The notes beneath the pieces are model-generated. The model was not told where the DNA came from, ran no database searches, and saw only the letters and a program-made list of their open reading frames with translations. A program made the translations under genes and the position numbers. 64,000 bases of DNA from Burkholderiales bacterium (GTDB lineage Bacteria > Pseudomonadota > Gammaproteobacteria > Burkholderiales > Burkholderiaceae_D). Location: assembly GCA_947451925.1 (NCBI GenBank), contig CANGAW010000001.1, positions 89,281 through 153,280 on the forward strand, read 5' to 3'. This document shows, piece after piece, positions 30,808 to 39,991 of the stretch; position 1 is the first letter of the stretch; the number at the start of each line of letters is the position of its first letter.

Positions 30808-31077
30808 TCAGTGCTTCCAGCTCAGGACAAATTCGTCATCGTCTTCTTCCAGATTGCCGGATAAGGTGACGAGGTTAATTTGCAGCTGCTGCAGGTCATA
30901 AGGACGGCCGATCATTTCCTCGACAGTCTCGCGGCGAATGACCAGACGGCCCGGTGCGTCGATCTTGACCAGGCCCGGTGAATAGACGACTTGCGCCTCC
31001 GGGTTGTCGGCGACGATGGCGTCCACTAGTGGACGCGATTCTTCGTTGTGCTGAAATGCGATGAAGACGTTGGACAT
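30808..31077 (-). CDS. dmpM: Phenol hydroxylase effector protein P2
   Basis: MSNVFIAFQHNEESRPLVDAIVADNPEAQVVYSPGLVKIDAPGRLVI. Confidence 0.93.
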   Translation of the reverse strand: MSNVFIAFQHNEESRPLVDAIVADNPEAQVVYSPGLVKIDAPGRLVIRRETVEEMIGRPYDLQQLQINLVTLSGNLEEDDDEFVLSWKH

Positions 31078-31117
31078 GCGATGCTCTCCTGTATTGCTTT
31101 TTTATGGTTGAGGCGGG

Positions 31118-32116
31118 CTAAATTGCGATACCCATCTTGGCAACGCGTGCGTTGTATTCAGCGCGAACTTCCTGCAGTGCGTCCTGACCTTGCTCACCGA
31201 GTGCGATTTCAGCCACTGGTGCCAATGCGGCCTGCACACGGTCAGACCAAACCCTGGTCCACTCGGTAATCAACGTCATGTTTTCGGCCGACTCGGTAGC
31301 CGCTGTTTTGACGACCGCATCGACCCAGCGCGCGGTCTCGTCATGCCACTCGGGCATGAAGGAAGTCAGCATCGCGATGGCGGTGCCGCCCTTGATGGTC
31401 AGATGCTCATCGACAAACGAGCCGTAGATCAGCGGATAGAGCTGACCGTCGATGGCCAGGTTTTGCGCCACGAACATTTCCATCGGATCTTTCAACACCA
31501 GTGTGTCTTCGACCAGACGGCGCAGCACTTGCCAGCGCGGATCGTTGAGCCAGTCGTTCTTGCCGGCGTCCAGCACCCCAGGCTCGTCGACCGCCAGACC
31601 GAGGCGGGTCAGGTATTGCGCAATGCCGAGCTGATCCATTGAATGGAAGGTGGTGGCTGCAGTAAGAGCGGTACCGTAACCATAGGCAGCGATGAAGCAG
31701 TTATTCATATTGCCGGCCCAAGCCACATGACGCAGCGGCATCAGCACCTGACAGGCAATGGCACGCACTTCGTCGGTCATGCGTCCCAACAAGCCGCGTG
31801 AATCAACAAATTGATAGTTGGCCTCGACCGCTTCCTGCTGACGCGCACGCGCCATGGTCCAGGTGGCGTAGTAATACTGGCGCGGATCTTTCAACACATA
31901 CCAGTCAGCCAGCTTGACGGCGGAACGCGAGGCGTCAAACAACTCGTATTGCGGATCCCAGGTCGGACGGTAGTGGAAATTTTGCGTCGGTTGCGCGCCC
32001 ATCGTGGCTTCTTGATAGCGCGTCGCCGGTTTGTCGCCGCCGATGTAACGCGCCACGTGGGTGTAGGTGTTGCGCGCTGGCTTAATTTCCTTCGCTTGCA
32101 GATCAATACTCGACAT
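31118..32116 (-). CDS. dmpL: Phenol hydroxylase P1 (beta) subunit
   Basis: NFHYRPTWDPQYELFDASRSAVKLADWYVLKDPRQYYYATWT. Confidence 0.93.
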   Translation of the reverse strand: MSSIDLQAKEIKPARNTYTHVARYIGGDKPATRYQEATMGAQPTQNFHYRPTWDPQYELFDASRSAVKLADWYVLKDPRQYYYATWTMARARQQEAVEANYQFVDSRGLLGRMTDEVRAIACQVLMPLRHVAWAGNMNNCFIAAYGYGTALTAATTFHSMDQLGIAQYLTRLGLAVDEPGVLDAGKNDWLNDPRWQVLRRLVEDTLVLKDPMEMFVAQNLAIDGQLYPLIYGSFVDEHLTIKGGTAIAMLTSFMPEWHDETARWVDAVVKTAATESAENMTLITEWTRVWSDRVQAALAPVAEIALGEQGQDALQEVRAEYNARVAKMGIAI

Positions 32117-32387
32117 TATTTTCTCCTAGCTTTTCACCCACGGCTTGCGTGAGAAATTCAACCTGATTTTTTAAACAAAATTCTTCGAACAGGGCTTCCG
32201 GCAAGACCAGCTCGCAACCCATGTCCGGCCAGCCCACTGAAAACTCGAAGGCCACCAAGCCATTTGGCTGCTTGCGCAGAATGCGGACGTAGCGGCGTTG
32301 CAGCGTCGCCGCATCGGTTTGGATCGCATCCAGCCCACCTGCTTGCAGGTTTTCCGGAATGGCAGGTTTAGACGGGGAAGCAGTCAT
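32103..32387 (-). CDS. dmpK: Phenol hydroxylase P0 (assembly) component
   Basis: RRYVRILRKQPNGLVAFEFSVGWPDMGCELVLPEALFEEFC. Confidence 0.9.
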   Translation of the reverse strand: MTASPSKPAIPENLQAGGLDAIQTDAATLQRRYVRILRKQPNGLVAFEFSVGWPDMGCELVLPEALFEEFCLKNQVEFLTQAVGEKLGENNVEY

Positions 32388-32438
32388 ATGGATAGTTATT
32401 TGTTATAACGAGTTATAGGTTTGTGGCATATCATCCAA

Positions 32439-32454
32439 TGCAATAGGTGTGCCA
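32439..32454 (-). promoter_or_regulatory. sigma54 -24/-12 promoter of the upper operon
   Basis: Minus strand TGGCAC-ACCTA-TTGCA, exact consensus match upstream of dmpK. Confidence 0.9.
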
Positions 32455-32585
32455 GAAAGCAAGAGTAAACTTTAAAATATCGATAAAATGGCATGAATCC
32501 ACGGAATTACTGATGCGATCAAGCTTAGGCATTAGTAAAAAATTACGCTGCAAAGCAACATATTTACCGTATAAATGGATGAAAT

Positions 32586-32601
32586 TTGATCAAATGATCA
32601 A
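32586..32601. promoter_or_regulatory. DmpR/XylR-type UAS 1
   Basis: TTGATCAAATGATCAA, one mismatch to TTGANCAATTGATCAA. Confidence 0.8.
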
Positions 32602-32617
32602 TTGCATTGTGATTAAT

Positions 32618-32633
32618 TTGATCAAATGATAAG
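32618..32633. promoter_or_regulatory. DmpR/XylR-type UAS 2
   Basis: TTGATCAAATGATAAG, 32 bp from UAS 1 centre to centre. Confidence 0.7.
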
Positions 32634-32697
32634 GTCATCCAAAATTAGCGCCAATTCACGCTACCTTGAATTTCAAGCAATTTATCGATATTAAGCC

Positions 32698-34377
32698 ATG
32701 GATCCCATCAAACTCCCGCCCCTCCCCCAAGACGCCGACCTGCGGCGGCTGGTGCATTTTTCAGCCAGCGATGGACGAATCTGGCTGGCTGGGCACCGGA
32801 TGCTGCTTTTACATGTGGAAGCATTAGGTGGTTTACGGCGCGAGTTGATGCAAACCATAGGCAGCGAGCAAACCCGGCGCGTACTCAAACGCGCCGGCTA
32901 TGCCTCAGGCAGGCGCGATGCCGCGCTGGCGCGCCAGGTGCGCCCGAATGCGACGGCCTATGAACAATTTGCCGTCGGGCCGCAATTGCATATGCTCGAA
33001 GGAGCGGTGCAAGTCACTCCCGAGCGCTTTGAGCTGGACCTCGAGGCCGGCACCCATCTGGGCATCTTCCGCTGGGACCACTCCTGGGAAGTGGAAGCCC
33101 ATGTCAAGCACTTCGGTCCCCAAAGCGATCCTGTTTGTTGGATGCTGATTGGCTATGCCTCAGGTTATGTCAGCGCCTTCATGGGTCAGCCCGTCATTTA
33201 TAAAGAAGTGCAATGCGGCGCCTGCGGCCATGGCCACTGCCGCATTGAAGGCCGGCCACTGAAAGACTGGCCCGATGGCGAATTACTGCAAGAGGATTAC
33301 GAGGCCGATTCCATGCTGGTGCGAATGGAAGATTTGCATGCCGAACTGGAGAGTCTGCGTGTGACTCTCAACCCCAGAGACGATCTGGGCGAGCTGATTG
33401 GCCGCTCCAAATCTTTTAATCAGGCCATTGAATTGCTGCGCAAGGCCGCCGTGACACAGGTGACCGTGATGCTGACCGGCGAGACCGGGGTGGGCAAAGA
33501 ACGCTTTGCCCGCACTTTGCACGGCATGAGCCTGCGTGCAGACAAGCCGTTTGTCGCCATCAACTGCGCAGCGCTACCGAATGAATTAATCGAAAGTGAA
33601 TTATTTGGTGCCGAAAAAGGCGCATTTACCGGCGCCGGCACGGCACGACCCGGACGTTTTGAACGTGCCGATGGCGGCACCTTGTTTCTGGATGAATTAG
33701 GCGATTTGCCGATGGCTGCCCAGGCCAAACTCTTGCGCGTGCTGCAAAACGGCGAAGTGGAAAGATTGGGATCAACCCAGGTGCGCAAGGTCGATGTGCG
33801 CGTTGTCGCCGCCACTAACGTGGATCTTGAAGCGGCAGTTGCTGCCGGACGCTTCCGCCGCGATCTGTTGTACCGTCTCAACGTCTACCCGATCGCCATT
33901 CCGCCGCTGCGCGACCGGGTTGAAGATATTGAAGCGCTGGCCAATCACTTGCTGACCCAGTTCATGGCCCAGCATAACAAGCGGGTTGCCGGCATTACCG
34001 ACCGCGCATTGGATGCGATGCGCCATTACCCGTGGCCGGGCAATATCCGTGAGCTGGAAAATCTGATTGAACGCGGCCTGATCATCGCCGCTGCCGGACA
34101 GATGGTCGATGTGGAAGACCTGTTTCCGGTGCCACCCAGTTATCAACACGCGACAGTCAACCAGTCGGGCGAGCTGCAGCACGGCACCCCAACCGACTTT
34201 CAGGCCTTGTACGATGATCTGCAACGCCGCGGGGTAAGCCTGGATGGATTAGAAGACGGACTGATACAAGAAGCTGTTGCCCGCGCCGATGGCAATCTGT
34301 CTGCCGCCGCCCGCACACTGGGTCTGACCCGGCCACAATTGAGTTACCGATTACAGCGATTGAACAAACCCGGGTAA
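32698..34377 (+). CDS. dmpR: sigma54-dependent phenol-responsive activator (V4R + AAA + HTH), DmpR/MopR family
   Basis: GETGVGKE, EKGAFTGAGTARPGRFERADGG, V4R EVQCGACGHGHCRIEGRPL, Fis-type HTH. Confidence 0.94.
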   Translation: MDPIKLPPLPQDADLRRLVHFSASDGRIWLAGHRMLLLHVEALGGLRRELMQTIGSEQTRRVLKRAGYASGRRDAALARQVRPNATAYEQFAVGPQLHMLEGAVQVTPERFELDLEAGTHLGIFRWDHSWEVEAHVKHFGPQSDPVCWMLIGYASGYVSAFMGQPVIYKEVQCGACGHGHCRIEGRPLKDWPDGELLQEDYEADSMLVRMEDLHAELESLRVTLNPRDDLGELIGRSKSFNQAIELLRKAAVTQVTVMLTGETGVGKERFARTLHGMSLRADKPFVAINCAALPNELIESELFGAEKGAFTGAGTARPGRFERADGGTLFLDELGDLPMAAQAKLLRVLQNGEVERLGSTQVRKVDVRVVAATNVDLEAAVAAGRFRRDLLYRLNVYPIAIPPLRDRVEDIEALANHLLTQFMAQHNKRVAGITDRALDAMRHYPWPGNIRELENLIERGLIIAAAGQMVDVEDLFPVPPSYQHATVNQSGELQHGTPTDFQALYDDLQRRGVSLDGLEDGLIQEAVARADGNLSAAARTLGLTRPQLSYRLQRLNKPG

Positions 34378-34418
34378 AGTGACGCTTTGCAAAAAATGGC
34401 ATTAAAGAGAACACCGTC

Positions 34419-35144
34419 GTGGCAAAAAAATCCCTGAATGATGTAACGCATGCGGGCGACACCCCGGCCGACCCGCATTACCGCACACTGATTGAGAGAA
34501 CCTACAGAGAATTGCGCGAAGATATCGTCAGCGGCCGCCTGGCACCGCGCGAAAAATTATTAATCGAACATCTGAAAGACCGCTACGCGGTGGGTGCCGG
34601 CACCTTGCGCGAGGCCTTGTCGCGACTCGTCAGCAATGCGATGGTGATCGCCGAAGGCCAGCGCGGCTTCACTGTTGCGCCGATTACCATTGAAGAACTG
34701 ATTGACATCACCAATGTGCGCGTCAGTGTTGAAACAGAAGCCCTGCGCACCTCGATTCGTCAAAGCGATCAGGCCTGGCGAGACAATCTGCGTGAGTCCT
34801 TTGAAGTTTTGTCGACCTTCGAGCAGCCGCTGAATGCCGAGAACGCCAAAAACTGGGAAGCCGCGAATACAAAATTTCATCAGGCTTTGCTCTCCGGCTG
34901 CCAGTCGCCGTGGACCTTGCGTGTCATTCGCCAGCTGACCCAGCATTGCGAACGATATCGGCGCTTTGCCATCGGCCTGCAATCAGGGCGGGATGTGCAT
35001 AGCGAACATGCACTGATTTTCCAAAGCGCCATCGATGGCAAAGATGCACGCGCTGCGCTGGCGCTGGAAGTGCACATTCGCGCCACACCCGAACTGATCA
35101 TCAGCACCATTCAAGGCGGGGTGGATGTGTTCAAGCAGGTTTAA
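34419..35144 (+). CDS. GntR/FadR-family regulator (possibly AphS-like)
   Basis: TYRELREDIVSGRLAPREKLLIEHLKDRYAVGAGTLREALSRLVSNAMV; GTG start; adjacent to dmpR. Confidence 0.88.
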   Translation: MAKKSLNDVTHAGDTPADPHYRTLIERTYRELREDIVSGRLAPREKLLIEHLKDRYAVGAGTLREALSRLVSNAMVIAEGQRGFTVAPITIEELIDITNVRVSVETEALRTSIRQSDQAWRDNLRESFEVLSTFEQPLNAENAKNWEAANTKFHQALLSGCQSPWTLRVIRQLTQHCERYRRFAIGLQSGRDVHSEHALIFQSAIDGKDARAALALEVHIRATPELIISTIQGGVDVFKQV

Positions 35145-35174
35145 GCACGAAGAATGGCTGATGATTACTACCGA

Positions 35175-35570
35175 TTACGCAAGTAATTTCATGCCTGTTG
35201 TCTTCGATGCTTTTTTATCAAACGTCGCGGTATAGTCGCATCCGGCAGAAAAAGCACTTCTCTCAACAAGGCAATCTGCAAAATCGGCATTATTTCCGGA
35301 AAATAAACGGAGTGCTTTTGCGACTATTTCAGACTTTTCAATCACGATGCTCTTCATTTGCAAAAGCAAATCCAGTACATTGCCGATTTCTTTCCGGTCA
35401 GCTGCATAGCAACTCTGCAGCACCCATACCAACTCGACAATGGATACCAGAGGAATGAATCCTTGATGATCATCCGTCAGAGATTCAAGCAAAGTCGTCG
35501 CTTTTTTTGATTGCACAGCATCGTCTTGCACGATGTATCGCACAACGACATTGGTGTCGAGTCCGATCAT
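35175..35570 (-). CDS. vapC: VapC-like PIN-domain toxin
   Basis: [36 protein letters not shown]. Confidence 0.9.
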   Translation of the reverse strand: MIGLDTNVVVRYIVQDDAVQSKKATTLLESLTDDHQGFIPLVSIVELVWVLQSCYAADRKEIGNVLDLLLQMKSIVIEKSEIVAKALRLFSGNNADFADCLVERSAFSAGCDYTATFDKKASKTTGMKLLA

Positions 35571-35809
35571 TTATTTGCCGCACCTTGTCGCGCTATAGCG
35601 GCATTCATATCGTCTATTGATACGGGTTTGATCGGTTTGCGAATCAAACCCTTAAGAGCAGTGACTGACTTAGTCGCCGCCAAAATATGAAATTGTCCGT
35701 TGCCGGTGTCTACAAACTCGATACGGTCACCAGGCTGCAGGCCCAAAATGTTCCTCACTGCGACAGGAATGGTGATTTGCCCTTTGGAGGTGATGGTGGC
35801 GGTTGACAT
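35567..35809 (-). CDS. vapB: VapB/AbrB-type antitoxin
   Basis: [33 protein letters not shown]; overlaps toxin by 4 bp. Confidence 0.9.
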   Translation of the reverse strand: MSTATITSKGQITIPVAVRNILGLQPGDRIEFVDTGNGQFHILAATKSVTALKGLIRKPIKPVSIDDMNAAIARQGAANK

Positions 35810-35832
35810 GGCAATCTCCTTTACCCTTTAAT

Positions 35833-35856
35833 ATTCCTTACATTAGCGTAAGGAAT
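35833..35856. promoter_or_regulatory. Palindromic operator candidate for vapBC
   Basis: ATTCCTTAC-ATTAGC-GTAAGGAAT, perfect 9-bp arms, just upstream of vapB. Confidence 0.75.
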
Positions 35857-35970
35857 TTTGCATGTCAAGATTCGACAGCGATTCAAACCAATCTCTGCAT
35901 AAGTCAGCCACACCGCCGCAGCAAGCCCCGCGCCTGCTATACTTTTGGGCAGAATTACTCCCCTCTCCCC

Positions 35971-37311
35971 ATGCAAAAAAAAATCTTTATTAAAACCTTC
36001 GGCTGTCAGATGAATGAATATGACTCTGACAAGATGGCCGATGTGCTGCATGCCTCCGAAGGCATGATCAAAACCGACACGATGGATGACGCGGACGTCA
36101 TTTTGTTCAACACCTGCTCGGTGCGCGAAAAGGCGCAGGAAAAAGTGTTTTCCGATCTGGGACGCGTGCGTGAACTGAAACTGAAAAATCCGGCTCTGGT
36201 GATCGGTGTTGGCGGCTGTGTCGCCTCGCAGGAAGGCGAAGCCATCATCAAGCGCGCACCCTATGTGGACGTGGTGTTTGGTCCGCAGACATTGCATCGC
36301 TTGCCTGATTTGTTAAAGCAGCGCCGGGAATCCGGCCGCTCGCAAGTCGATATTAGTTTTCCTGAAATTGAAAAATTCGATCATCTGCCGCCGGCCAAAG
36401 TCGATGGCCCGACCGCGTTTGTGTCCATCATGGAAGGCTGCAGCAAATATTGCAGCTATTGTGTGGTGCCTTATACCCGCGGCGAAGAAGTCTCGCGCCG
36501 TTTCGAAGATGTCTTAAACGAAGTGGCCGAACTGGCCGCGCAAGGCGTGCGCGAAATTACTTTGCTGGGGCAGAACGTGAATGCCTTTCGCGGTGTCATG
36601 GCCGACGGCGAAATCGCCGACTTCGCCTTGCTGATTGAATACATTGCCGAAATATCCGGCATCGAGCGGATTCGCTATGTGACCAGCCATCCAAAGGAAT
36701 TCACCCAGCGCTTGATCGACGCTTATGCCCGCATCCCCAAGCTGGTAAATCATCTGTACCTGCCCGCGCAGCATGGCTCGGACAATATTCTGGCGGCGAT
36801 GAAGCGCGGCTACACCGCCCTTGAATACAAATCCATCATCCGCCGTCTGCGCGCAGTGCGGCCCGACATTGCGATTTCATCCGACTTTATCGTGGGCTTT
36901 CCCGGCGAAACAGAGGCCGACTTTGAAGCACTGATGAAGCTGATCGACGATATTGGCTACGACAACAGCTTCAGTTTTATATTTAGTCCGCGTCCCGGCA
37001 CGCCAGCGGCCAACCTTGCCGACGACACACCGCAAGAAGTCAAACTGGCGCGCTTGCAGCGCTTGCAAAAAGTCATTAACGACAACACCAAACGCTATTC
37101 CGATGCCATGGTCGGCAAGACCTACCGTATTCTGGTGGAAGGGCCATCGAAGAAAGACCCGGCAGAGATGCAGGGCCGGACTGAAAATAATCGCGTGGTG
37201 AATTTTGCCGCCGGCCCCAATCCGGCGCGACTGATTGGTCAGTTCATTGACGTGCACATCACTGCCAGCTATGCGTTTTCCTTGCGCGGCGATGCCGTGC
37301 TTAATCAATAA
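35971..37311 (+). CDS. miaB: tRNA-2-methylthio-N6-dimethylallyladenosine synthase
   Basis: [43 protein letters not shown]. Confidence 0.96.
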   Translation: MQKKIFIKTFGCQMNEYDSDKMADVLHASEGMIKTDTMDDADVILFNTCSVREKAQEKVFSDLGRVRELKLKNPALVIGVGGCVASQEGEAIIKRAPYVDVVFGPQTLHRLPDLLKQRRESGRSQVDISFPEIEKFDHLPPAKVDGPTAFVSIMEGCSKYCSYCVVPYTRGEEVSRRFEDVLNEVAELAAQGVREITLLGQNVNAFRGVMADGEIADFALLIEYIAEISGIERIRYVTSHPKEFTQRLIDAYARIPKLVNHLYLPAQHGSDNILAAMKRGYTALEYKSIIRRLRAVRPDIAISSDFIVGFPGETEADFEALMKLIDDIGYDNSFSFIFSPRPGTPAANLADDTPQEVKLARLQRLQKVINDNTKRYSDAMVGKTYRILVEGPSKKDPAEMQGRTENNRVVNFAAGPNPARLIGQFIDVHITASYAFSLRGDAVLNQ

Positions 37312-37336
37312 GCAAATAAATTAAGCAGATCACTTC

Positions 37337-38368
37337 TTGAAAAACTCAGCGCAACCCTCTTCGCATTTCACGCCCCAGCCCGTTGACAATAAGCGGCTGG
37401 CCAATTTGTGCGGCCCGGTCGATGAAAATTTGCGCCAGATTTCTGCGGCGCTGGATGTGACGATTTTCCGCCGTGGCGAAAAATTTATTGCTGACGGTAT
37501 CAATGCTGCACGCGCCATTGAACTACTGGAAAAATTTTATCTGCAGGCCGACAAACCGATCGCCATTGAAGATATTCAACTAGCCTTGGTCGAGCAGCGC
37601 GCCAAATTGGCGGGCAAGCTGGAAAAGCCGGCCATTTTGTCAAAAAAAGCCATAGCAACCCCAGCCGTCACACTCGAGAGCCCTATCCTTAAAACGCGCC
37701 GCAGCGACTTGCGCGGACGCACACCGCATCAGATTGAATACCTCAAAGCGATCATGGAACATGACGTGACCTTTGGTGTCGGACCTGCCGGTACCGGCAA
37801 AACCTATCTGGCCGTTGCCTGCGCCGTCGACGCACTCGAGCGCGATACGGTCAAACGCATTGTGCTGACCCGCCCGGCGGTTGAAGCCGGCGAGCGGCTG
37901 GGATTTTTACCGGGCGACCTGGCGCAAAAGGTTGACCCCTATCTGCGCCCTTTGTATGACGCGCTGTATGACTTGCTCGGTTTCGACCGCACACAAAAAT
38001 TGTTCGAAAAGCAGGCCATTGAAATTGCGCCGCTCGCTTATATGCGTGGCCGCACTTTGAATCATGCGTTCATCATCCTCGACGAAGCGCAAAACACCAC
38101 GCCCGAACAAATGAAAATGTTTTTGACCCGCATAGGCTTTGGCAGCAAAGCCGTGGTCACCGGCGACGTGACGCAAATTGATTTGCAGCGCGGACAAAAG
38201 AGCGGTCTGGTTGACGCCAACAGCGTGCTCTCCAGCGTGCGCGGGATTGCCTTTACCCATTTCAGCAGTGCCGATGTCGTGCGCCATCCCTTGGTCGGCC
38301 GCATCGTCGATGCCTATGAAGCCGCCGCCACTACCGCCACAGTCTTGCGCGATGCCAGTAAAAAATAA
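37337..38368 (+). CDS. ybeZ: PhoH-like ATPase (YbeZ)
   Basis: FGVGPAGTGKTYLAVA, LTRPAVEAGERLGFLPGDL, ILDEAQNTTPEQMKMFLTR. Confidence 0.95.
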   Translation: MKNSAQPSSHFTPQPVDNKRLANLCGPVDENLRQISAALDVTIFRRGEKFIADGINAARAIELLEKFYLQADKPIAIEDIQLALVEQRAKLAGKLEKPAILSKKAIATPAVTLESPILKTRRSDLRGRTPHQIEYLKAIMEHDVTFGVGPAGTGKTYLAVACAVDALERDTVKRIVLTRPAVEAGERLGFLPGDLAQKVDPYLRPLYDALYDLLGFDRTQKLFEKQAIEIAPLAYMRGRTLNHAFIILDEAQNTTPEQMKMFLTRIGFGSKAVVTGDVTQIDLQRGQKSGLVDANSVLSSVRGIAFTHFSSADVVRHPLVGRIVDAYEAAATTATVLRDASKK

Positions 38369-38813
38369 ACTCTCTTTGTCAGTGCAATATGCCGACACCC
38401 GTCTGGCCGAACTGGTTCCCCGCGCAGCCATTCGCCGCTGGGCGCAGGCAGCGCTGCTGGCACCGGCAACGCTGACCATCCGCTTCGTCGCCGAAGAAGA
38501 AGGCCGCGTGCTGAACCGTGACTATCGCAGCAAAGATTACGCAACCAATGTGCTGACTTTCGCTTACAACGACGACGAAGACCCTGACGCGCCCACACAG
38601 GCCGACATCGTGCTGTGTACCGATGTGCTGTTGCGCGAAGCCAGTGAACAACATCTTCCTCTGACCCAGCATGCGGCACATCTGGTGGTGCATGGGGTGC
38701 TGCATGCGCAGGGTTACGACCATGAAGAAGATGCGGAAGCTACGGAGATGGAAGAGCTGGAAACAACAATTCTGGCGCGGCTGGGTTTGCCCGATCCGTA
38801 TGCGGGAGAGTGA
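38352..38813 (+). CDS. ybeY: Endoribonuclease YbeY
   Basis: RDYRSKDYATNVLTF, HLVVHGVLHAQGYDHEEDAEATEME. Confidence 0.95.
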   Translation: MPVKNKLSLSVQYADTRLAELVPRAAIRRWAQAALLAPATLTIRFVAEEEGRVLNRDYRSKDYATNVLTFAYNDDEDPDAPTQADIVLCTDVLLREASEQHLPLTQHAAHLVVHGVLHAQGYDHEEDAEATEMEELETTILARLGLPDPYAGE

Positions 38814-38835
38814 AAAATTCTGTTAATGATTGACG

Positions 38836-38929
38836 AAAGACGCTGGATCCCGGCCTGCGCCGGGATGACGTTTACGGGCTAGTTGACTATCACTCGTCGT
38901 CCCGGCGAAGGCCAGGACCCAGTGTCTTT
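38836..38929. repeat. Intergenic inverted-repeat element, copy B (34-nt arms 38836-38869 / 38896-38929)
   Basis: aaagacgctggatcccggcctgcgccgggatgac vs reverse complement of gtcgtcccggcgaaggccaggacccagtgtcttt, 29/34. Confidence 0.85.
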
Positions 38930-39059
38930 GCTTCCGATCATTTGGCGTAACAGATTGCAAGATGTCCCCAAGGCCGAAAGCGCTCTGCATCAGCATTATT
39001 CAAATCATCACGCCTTTGTTGTATCCTGTTCTACTTCTTAACTCTGGCTTTCAGCCACT

Positions 39060-39944
39060 ATGCAAGACTATCCCCCCGGCGGCCAGCCTGCCGAAGCCAA
39101 GCCGCACCGCTCCCTGTTTGAGCGACTGACCGCGCTGATTTCCCCTGAACCCGAAAACCGCAGCGAATTGCTTGAACTGCTGCACGACGCGCATGAACGC
39201 AATCTGATTGATGCGGATGCCTTGTCGATGATCGAGGGTGTGTTTCAAGTTTCCGAACTGGCAGCGCGCGACATCATGATCCCGCGCTCGCAAATGGACG
39301 CCATTGATGTCAGTAAGCCCATAGAAGAATGGTTGCCGATGGTGCTGGAAACCGCCCATTCGCGTTTTCCGGCTGTCGATGGCGACCGTGACAAAATCGT
39401 TGGCGTATTGCTGGCAAAAGATTTGCTGCGCTATTACGCCGAAGAGTCTTTCGATGTGCGCGGCATGCTGCGTCCGGCGGTCTTTATTCCCGAATCAAAA
39501 CGACTCAATGTGCTGCTGCGCGACTTTCGCGCCAACCGCAACCACATTGCGATGGTGGTCGATGAATACGGCGGCGTGGCCGGCCTGATTACGATTGAAG
39601 ATGTGCTGGAACAAATCGTCGGTGACATCGAAGACGAATATGATTTCGACGAAGCCGAAGACAATGTGCTGGCAATTAAAGCTGGCGAGCAAGGTCCGCG
39701 CTGGCGGGTCAAGGCCCTGACCGAGATCAGTCAGTTCAATGAAGAAATCGGTGCTGTGCTGACCAATGACGATGTCGACACCATAGGCGGACTGGTCGCC
39801 AACCACCTGGGTCGCATGCCGCGCAAGGGTGAGCATTTTTCCATCGGCGCGCTGCGCTTTGAAGTATTACGCGCAGACGCCAGACAGGTGCATGTGCTGC
39901 TGGTGGAAAAAATGCCGGTGTGGCCAGTCAAGGATGATGGCTGA
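39060..39944 (+). CDS. corC: CorC/HlyC family CBS-domain protein
   Basis: RDIMIPRSQMDAID, VDEYGGVAGLITIEDVLEQIVGDIEDEYD. Confidence 0.94.
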   Translation: MQDYPPGGQPAEAKPHRSLFERLTALISPEPENRSELLELLHDAHERNLIDADALSMIEGVFQVSELAARDIMIPRSQMDAIDVSKPIEEWLPMVLETAHSRFPAVDGDRDKIVGVLLAKDLLRYYAEESFDVRGMLRPAVFIPESKRLNVLLRDFRANRNHIAMVVDEYGGVAGLITIEDVLEQIVGDIEDEYDFDEAEDNVLAIKAGEQGPRWRVKALTEISQFNEEIGAVLTNDDVDTIGGLVANHLGRMPRKGEHFSIGALRFEVLRADARQVHVLLVEKMPVWPVKDDG

Positions 39945-39991
39945 GCGGGCGTTTTGCATTGAACAATAACTACCTGCCCACCCAGACAGCG

